Source: Austropuccinia psidii
Lineage: Eukaryota; Basidiomycota; Pucciniomycetes; Pucciniales; Sphaerophragmiaceae
Direction: 5' to 3'
Length of the DNA stretch: 64,000 nt
NCBI GenBank assembly: GCA_023105745.1
Contig: JALGQZ010000013.1
Span: 2,887,501 to 2,951,500, forward strand
Below the pieces are notes generated by a model. The model worked only from the letters and a program-made list of their open reading frames with translations. It was not told the DNA's origin and made no database searches. A program made the position numbers and the translations under genes. Shown here piece by piece: positions 58,082 to 64,000 of this stretch (the stretch's first letter is position 1; each line of letters begins with the position of its first letter).

Positions 58082-59664
58082 TGTAAGATGTGGATATGAA
58101 AATTTGATTAAAAATCAAGTACTTTTCCTGTCCTCAAAATTTGTATAAGGTAAAACTTAATTTAAAATAGTAAATTTTAAGAGATTTAAGAGAAAACACA
58201 CCAATTCTATTTCTTATAACTTTATTAGTAAAAAACAATGATATTATACAGATTTGTTGCTTTACCAACAATAAAACTTTATCCAAAATTACTCTGCAAG
58301 AGATATTTATTGCTACAAAAGGATTTTCTACAAGAGCAATTTCAATTGGAATTAATTTAGAAAAGGACTACAGGCAATTAATTTGAGAAAAGAGTCCCTA
58401 AAAAGATTATTAAAGAGAAATCACACCCAAAAGTGACCAGAGTGAATTTGGAAAGAAAGTGAAAAAGTTAACAATTATGAAAGATACTTTAATTCACTTT
58501 TTGAGGTGGTTCAAGTGTAAAAATGATTATAATTATTTTTTTCACCTGGTTAAAAGTTTTTTTTTTTTTTGGAATCTTTTATTGATTGATTTAATAGTTT
58601 TTTAAACTAATTATAAAAGAAAAAGATTTTCACATTAAAATAAAAAGTGAAAAAAAAAAAAGAAATTCTTTTATAATCATCAATTTTCTTACTAAAAATG
58701 TAAAAATTTAATTTAATAACTTGTGAGAAATATATTAAAAAAAATAAAATCCAATTGTGGAATTATTTAACCTTGATTTGAACCAAAAATGGGCTTGTTT
58801 TAATCACTTTTTATTATTATTTTTTTAGTCATTTTAATCCCTTAAATAAGCCATTGTAATAGTAATAATTGGTTTAAAGCCTTCATACCATTTCAGAATG
58901 TGTGGAAGAGACTTCAAAACCAGTTAAAACTATTTTAACTTCCACATAGTTTTACCCTCATGGAAACAGTTAAAAATTTCCTGGTTGGTATCAAAACCTC
59001 ATCATCAATTGAGTCATAAACCCTGTGACTCAATTCCAGGCCAAAAGTGATGAATGTTTGCATTCATTTTGAAATCTCATGCCTGTAAAAAAGGTATTTT
59101 GGGGGAGTCTGGCACTCTTGGAGCCAAGATTCCTTTCCCCCCAAAAAATTAATCTTTTGTTAATTCCTCATCATGTGTTATACTTAAAGTTTACACATGT
59201 AATTAAATTGAAAAGATTACACTACTCAACTGGGATTCTTAATTTCTCATATGTAAATTTAAGTTCACTTATGTCATACATGCACACATTTTGAAATTTC
59301 AATTTAAATTACTTCAATTCCTCATAGCTTTCAAGCTACATACCAAACCTCAATTTCAACACAAACATTTATAGTTAACAAAATCAAATTTAATGTGAAT
59401 TCAATTAAGGTTTTTTTTAAAATTTTCAAATTTTCTTAAAAAAAAATATTAAAAATTTAATTTAAGATTATTTAAATTTGAATTATATAAAATTTTTCAT
59501 TAAAAAGTAACCTCACCTAAATTTTTTTTTTTTTTTGATTTTTTGTATTAAAATTTTAAAATTTATAATTATTATTTTTGTTTTATTTTTTATATTTATA
59601 AAAATAAATTAATTATTTTTTTGATATTTTTTTAATTTTATGAAAATACTTTTTAAGGATTACA
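58082..59664 (-). mobile_element. C5: decayed C-family solo LTR
   Basis: Starts TGTAAGATGTGGATATG (plus strand) and can be aligned through the mutated bZIP palindrome (TTGAGTCATAAACCCTGTG near 59007) to a degraded end AAGGATTACA at 59664. It is flanked by AAAAA on both sides, which is weak evidence because of the base composition. Compared with C2 and C6, many G and C positions have become A and T, and the last ~150 bp are almost pure A/T. Confidence 0.75.
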
Positions 59665-60287
59665 AAAAAAAAAAATTTGAAAAAAAAAAAGGGATATAAA
59701 GCAAATTATGCTAAAGTGCCAAAAAATAATATGAAAAAGATATTAATAATCAAAAAAAAAATGGTCTCCAGAACCAACCCCAGTGACCTATATGGCCCTG
59801 TGAAACCTTAAAAAATGGAATGACTGATTTTGTAATTGGTCAGTATGATTTTCTTGTCTCCTGAAGTCAAATCAGACAAAGACTGAGGACCCTTAATTTA
59901 AAGCTTCATAAAGTGAAAAATTCTTGAAAAAGTCCCACAAAATGTAATACAGCTAGTTGACTTGAGCTTGTAACAGAAACTTGTTACAAGATCTGAGGTA
60001 AATCACTGGAAAACTAATTTGATATTGTCTTTTCTCTTAAGTAAATATTTTTACAACTCATTACAGCTGTAAAGAGATAGATTCAAAGCCATAAAAAAGA
60101 TTTATTAAAAACCCATATGAATTTGAAATTTATTGAAAAAAAAAATAATATGATAAATTTATACTTTTTATTATTCTTTATTTGTTATGTGGTTTTATTT
60201 ATAATAGGTTCAAACTTGGATGATTTTATTTTCAGAATGTAACTGTAGAGGTGTTTTCAAATAGATAGTTGAGTAAAACATGGCTGA
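59665..60287. other. Intergenic spacer between C5 and C6
   Basis: About 620 bp of AT-rich sequence with no ORF above 60 codons and no repeat ends. The stretch 59765-59960 is more complex and may be the edge of old unique sequence. Nothing further can be supported. Confidence 0.5.
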
Positions 60288-62106
60288 TGTGAGCCTTAGA
60301 GGTAATTTCATATACCCAAAAGACCACAAATATAAAAAATAACATATTGATATAAATAAAATAAATTTATTTATATTATTAAAATAAAAATAAAAAAATA
60401 TAAATATAAAATTATATTAAAAATAAAAAATTAATTATAATTTAAAAATAAAATTACTTTAAATTTTGTAAATATAAAATTACATTTATACTTGAAAAAT
60501 TTAAGTAAAAATGAAATTTTAACAAAATTGTGAAAAAAGTTATATAAAATTTATTATAACTTTTTATCCAATAAATAAACATATAAATTTTATTTCACCA
60601 TTGGATTCCTCATAAAAAATCAGGTGGGGTCACCTCTGAGTGAAATTTTTGTAACTCAACTCTAAATAAGCTTAAATTAAGTTTTTAGTATTTTCAATAC
60701 AAAAGTTGAAAATCCTCAAAACCTTAATTTAATTCACACCACATGTGGTGTTAACCATCAATTTTTGTGTTAAAATTGAGGTGTTGTGTTTAGTTTAGAA
60801 GTTATGAGGAATTAAAGTATTTTCAATTGAATTCAATTGAAATGTCAAAATGTGCGCGTGTATTACATAAGTGAACTTTGATTTACATATGAGGTGTCAA
60901 TTATTACTGTATTGTACTGTACAATTGAATTGAATTACATGTGTAAATTATAAGTATAATACATGATGAGGAATTAAAGGAAAAATAAATTGGAAAGATT
61001 AAATTTGGGGGGGAAAGGGAACTCCAGCTCTAAGGGGGAGCTAGACCCCCAAAATCCTTGCTGACAGGCGTGGGATGTCAAAATTCACGCAAAAGTTCAT
61101 CACTTTTGGCCTGGAATTGAGTTACAGGGTCTGTGGACTCAATTGATGATGAGGTTTTGATACCAACTGGGGTAGTTTTAGCTGTTGCCAAGAAGGTAAA
61201 ACTACCCTTAAGATAAAACAATCATAATAAAAACAGTTTTAACTGGTTTCTACGCCTCTGACACACATTCTGACGTGTTTTGAAGGCTCTAGGCCTGGTA
61301 TTGCTATAGTAATGGCTGATTTAAGGGTCTAAAATGGCTAAAAATGGCTAAAAATGGCTTAAACCAGCCCTTTTTGGTCTAAACCAGGGTTCAATGATGC
61401 CATAATTGGCTTTTCTGTTGTCAGACTGTTTTTCACGACTGACAAGAGTAAATTTTACTTTTGGAGTAAGAGAATTGATGGCTATAAAAGAATGTCTTCT
61501 TTGCCCCACTTTTCTCTTCATGTTAGAATCTTTTCCTTTTATTAATTAGTTTAAAACTTTTAAACCAATCAATCAAAGATTCCAACCACCACTTTTAAAT
61601 CATTTTAATCCTTTTAACCACGTGAAAAAAAATCATTATAATCATTGTTTGTAACTCTTATAATGATTTTTACCCCTGAACCACCCCAAAAGTGAATTAA
61701 AGCATCTTTCATCACTGTTAACTTTGTCACTTTGTTTCCAAATTCACTCTGGTCACTTTTGGGCGTGTTTTCTCTTTAATATTCTTTTTAAAGACTTTGT
61801 TCTTTAATTAATTGCTTGCAGTTCTTTGCTCAATTAATTCCAATTGAAATTGCTCTTGAAGAAATTTCTTTTGTAGCCTTAAAATATCTCTTGTAGAGTA
61901 TTTTTTGGATAAATTTTTATTGTTGGTAAAACAATAAATTTTTATATTATTGTTTTATACTAATAAAGTTATAAACAATAAAATTGGCGTGTTTTCTCTT
62001 AAAAATAATATTTCATACTATTTTTAATTGATTTTTACCTTATACAAATTTTGAGGACAGGAAAAGTACTTGATTTTTAATCAAAGTTTCATATCCACAC
62101 CTTACA
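60288..62106 (+). repeat. C6 5' LTR (1819 bp)
   Basis: TGTGAGCCTTAGAGG...CCACACCTTACA. TATA box at 61483-61490. The bZIP palindrome is present near 61118-61146 but carries two changes (TGAGTTA, and an extra G in the right arm). It is close in sequence to the C2 solo LTR. Confidence 0.93.
61483..61490 (+). promoter_or_regulatory. TATA box of the C6 LTR
   Basis: TATAAAAG in GATGGCTATAAAAGAATGTC, about 1.2 kb into the LTR, conserved at the same place in C2 (25086) and C4 (47178). Transcription probably starts ~30 bp downstream, in the CT-rich stretch that follows. Confidence 0.7.
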
Positions 62107-62126
62107 TTTGGGGGCCCAGCCGTGAT
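62107..62126 (+). other. C6 primer-binding-site region
   Basis: TTTGGGGGCCCAGCCGTGAT directly after the LTR, two changes from the A1 motif. Conservation between two families supports a priming role; the primer is not identified. Confidence 0.6.
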
Positions 62127-62334
62127 ATTTTACCTGTGACATATTTTTTTTACTCTTTTTAAATCTTTTTTCTTATATTGAAAAATTTAAAAACATATAA
62201 AAAATACTTATAATTCAAAAAATCCATAAAAAATAATTTTTTTTTCATATTATAAGTGAGGCTTAAATTTTTATTTCTTTTTTTGAAATATCCTTTTTTT
62301 TTACTTAATTAATTGGCTTTTTCATTAATTTTAG
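62127..62334 (+). other. C6 leader
   Basis: AT-rich, non-coding. It ends CATTAATTTTAG, the splice acceptor for the first coding exon at 62335. Confidence 0.5.
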
Positions 62335-63246
62335 TGTCTGACAACGTGGTAAGACAAGAAAACATTGAAACAGCCTCAACAGTAACCAGCATTATCCCTG
62401 CCAGTACTGTTAATTCTGATCATAATAGTACTGTTATTGTGACTCAAAATAATCAACCTGAACCAATATCTTCTGAATTAATTAACTTGGATATAAGTAA
62501 TACACTTCAGAAAGCCAAAAATTTGGCCAATAGTAAGTTTTTGACGTAAAAATACTATTTTAAGCCTTTTTTAACCATAATTATGCCTTCAACCAGGTCA
62601 GGAGCCAGCTACAACCCCTCAAGCAGCTCCCAAAAAGGTAATAGACGTGATTATGGCAGAGGCAAACCAGGTACAGAAGGAAAAGGGTCAGTTGATGACT
62701 TCCAAACAACTAAAATGGGTCATTCTGAAGCTGATAATACCATTTTACCTTCAAAAAGAGCTGACACTGCCACAACAAGCCTCTGTGGACATATACAAAG
62801 CCAGCCACAGTGCATACAACAATGCACTCCAATTCAAGGAGTACCAGATCCTTGCAGACCTGTGGAAGAATTGCATGAATTCTTACCTGACAGTAAGAAA
62901 ATTCTTGGGCCATCCCAACACTTGCAAATTGCTCAATGGATGGCATCCATTGATGGAGAAGAAAAACATGATGCTTTTGACACTAGAATGGAGGAAAAAC
63001 AACCCTCCACCACCCAAACCAGTGCCAAAAACAGCCCCAGTGGCCAGCAGCAGCAATTCCAACGTGAAAAAGCAGCCACAAACTCCAAACAAGGGCAAAG
63101 GGAAGGCACCAGCCCCAAAACCTTACAGCCAGGGCTACAGAATCCCAAAGATTCAGCAGGATGCCATGGAAAATGTATTTCAGATGGCCAGAACCATGAT
63201 GGAATTACAGAAGAAGGAGGAAGCCAGATTAAGGTTCCAGAAATGA
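62335..63246 (+). CDS. C6 spliced overlapping ORF (accessory or alternative Gag protein)
   Basis: Candidate exons 62335-62532 and 62597-63246. The 64-nt intron has a perfect GTAAGT donor and an AACCAG acceptor. Splicing joins the first exon (SDNVVRQENIETAST...) in frame to a 216-codon stretch ending at 63246. The second exon includes VDIYKASHSAYNNAL, KNCMNSYLTVRKFL, a Pro/Lys-rich basic middle and YRIPKIQQDAMENVF plus QMARTMMELQ. These match the equivalent A-family frame ([27 protein letters not shown]). The same DNA is also open in the Gag-Pol phase. The first coding base follows AG|TG, so the start codon may be created by the leader splice; this is unproven. Function is unknown. Confidence 0.65.
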
Positions 63247-64000
63247 TTTCTGACATATTTGATTCCATCCCAGAGTTGTATAATGCTATAAATGACGTGA
63301 AAAAACATCTTTCTGATAAAAATGACACCATTTGTAACAACATTAAAACAAACAACCTGAGTCTGTGCCAAATTAATGAAACACTTATGTGTTTTGAAAA
63401 AGTTTTGAGAACAATTAAAAATTCCAATAATGATAATTCTTCTAACAATAAAATAAATGAACAATCTGCCATTATTAAAGAATTAACAGATAAATATTCT
63501 AAATTCAATATTGATGACATAATTGAAACAAGAATTAAACAAGCCATAAATATTATCAAGACAGATAACAAGAAAGTCCTTGATGACATTTCAAATTCAT
63601 TTACTGAAGTAAAGACATATACCATTGCCTTGAAAAAGTGTTTTGATGCTTCACAAGAAGAAGTATCAAAATTATCAATGAAATTGAATCAAGTCACTGC
63701 TGATAATACAAGACAGACAGAGTTATGGCAAGAACTTACACATAAAGAAGACATGTATAAAATTGAAGTAATAAATTTAATACAAAGCTTCCAACATGAA
63801 TACAGAAATTCCCAAAGGTGTAGCAACAGTAAAATGAATGACATTGAACAATTACTGAACACCTTACCAAGAATGTCTACACCTCTAAATCAAAATGAGG
63901 GCACAAGAATTTCAAATCCACAAGTATTGGATCCTGATAATTCACAATTAAAAAATGAATTATCCACTTCTTTTCATAACTTGGAACCATCAATGGGCCA
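62583..64000 (+). CDS. C6 Gag-Pol, N-terminal Gag and coiled-coil part (continues beyond window)
   Basis: Open from ATG 62583 (MPSTRSGASYNPSSS) to the window edge, at least 472 codons. The ATG lies inside the 64-nt intron, 12 bases before its acceptor, the same position as in A1 and A2. Residues ~1-220 are polar, Gln/Ser/Lys-rich and overlap the other frame. From ~225 on the sequence is Asn/Lys/Ile/Leu-rich with helix-forming stretches (IKELTDKYSKFNIDD, EEVSKLSMKLNQV), as in family A. Capsid, protease and pol are expected downstream. The alternative that only the spliced frame is coding is unlikely, since the 3' part of this stretch is open only in the Gag-Pol phase. Confidence 0.8.
   Translation, partial: MPSTRSGASYNPSSSSQKGNRRDYGRGKPGTEGKGSVDDFQTTKMGHSEADNTILPSKRADTATTSLCGHIQSQPQCIQQCTPIQGVPDPCRPVEELHEFLPDSKKILGPSQHLQIAQWMASIDGEEKHDAFDTRMEEKQPSTTQTSAKNSPSGQQQQFQREKAATNSKQGQREGTSPKTLQPGLQNPKDSAGCHGKCISDGQNHDGITEEGGSQIKVPEMISDIFDSIPELYNAINDVKKHLSDKNDTICNNIKTNNLSLCQINETLMCFEKVLRTIKNSNNDNSSNNKINEQSAIIKELTDKYSKFNIDDIIETRIKQAINIIKTDNKKVLDDISNSFTEVKTYTIALKKCFDASQEEVSKLSMKLNQVTADNTRQTELWQELTHKEDMYKIEVINLIQSFQHEYRNSQRCSNSKMNDIEQLLNTLPRMSTPLNQNEGTRISNPQVLDPDNSQLKNELSTSFHNLEPSMG

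Larger units (their letters stand above)
60288..64000 (+). mobile_element. Element C6: C-family gypsy element, 5' part
   Basis: 5' LTR 60288-62106, primer-site motif at 62107, leader, spliced overlapping ORF and an open Gag-Pol frame running off the window. The LTR end and primer-site motif match family A, so A and C are sister families. No stop interrupts the Gag-Pol frame in the 1.4 kb visible, so this copy may be intact. The 3' part is outside the window. Confidence 0.88.

Overview
The window looks like a repeat-dense, AT-rich fungal chromosome segment, most likely from a rust fungus (Pucciniales). The Gag-Pol proteins resemble those I remember from the myrtle rust Austropuccinia psidii. 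This is recognition from memory, not a search. The single clear host gene has eight exons, mostly short introns with standard GT..AG ends, and a basidiomycete-like architecture. About 85% of the window is LTR retrotransposon sequence in several nested layers. No rRNA, tRNA or CRISPR array was seen.

I use local family names. Family A is a Ty3/gypsy element with ~1.8-2.0 kb LTRs that carries a C-terminal chromodomain-like module. Family B is a Tf2-like chromovirus whose LTR is 'D' (~1.42 kb). Family C is a relative of A with ~1.8 kb LTRs. Family E is known only as LTRs. Left to right: a D LTR of a minus-strand B element (1-419 and 11071-11578) is split by a nearly intact minus-strand A element, A1 (420-11070), with a perfect 5-bp target duplication CTCAC. 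The decayed B body (11579-18008) contains an E LTR (12648-14309) and a C solo LTR (15502-17269). A plus-strand tandem pair of A elements (A2, A3; 18009-45734) shares its middle LTR. This pair is interrupted by C LTRs at 23883-25709 and 37630-39413, a D solo LTR at 26270-27690, an E LTR at 32684-34841, and a ~3.9 kb terminal-inverted-repeat element at 41027-44899. A C-type element remnant (45735-47806) and an A solo LTR (47990-49793) follow.

A gene island at about 49.8-58.1 kb holds an Srk1/Rck2-type MAPK-activated protein kinase (53781-56904). After a decayed C solo LTR (58082-59664), a plus-strand C element, C6, starts at 60288 and runs off the window with open reading frames.

The most notable observation is in the gag region. 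In A1, A2 and C6 two reading frames overlap on the same strand. The Gag-Pol frame starts at an ATG that lies inside a candidate GT..AG intron, 5-12 bases before its 3' splice site. Removing the intron deletes that ATG and joins an upstream exon to the second frame (about 150 to 216 codons), which is better conserved between the families than the overlapping Gag frame. This suggests that a splicing choice switches the element between Gag-Pol and a separate, overlapping protein. The idea is inferred from sequence only.
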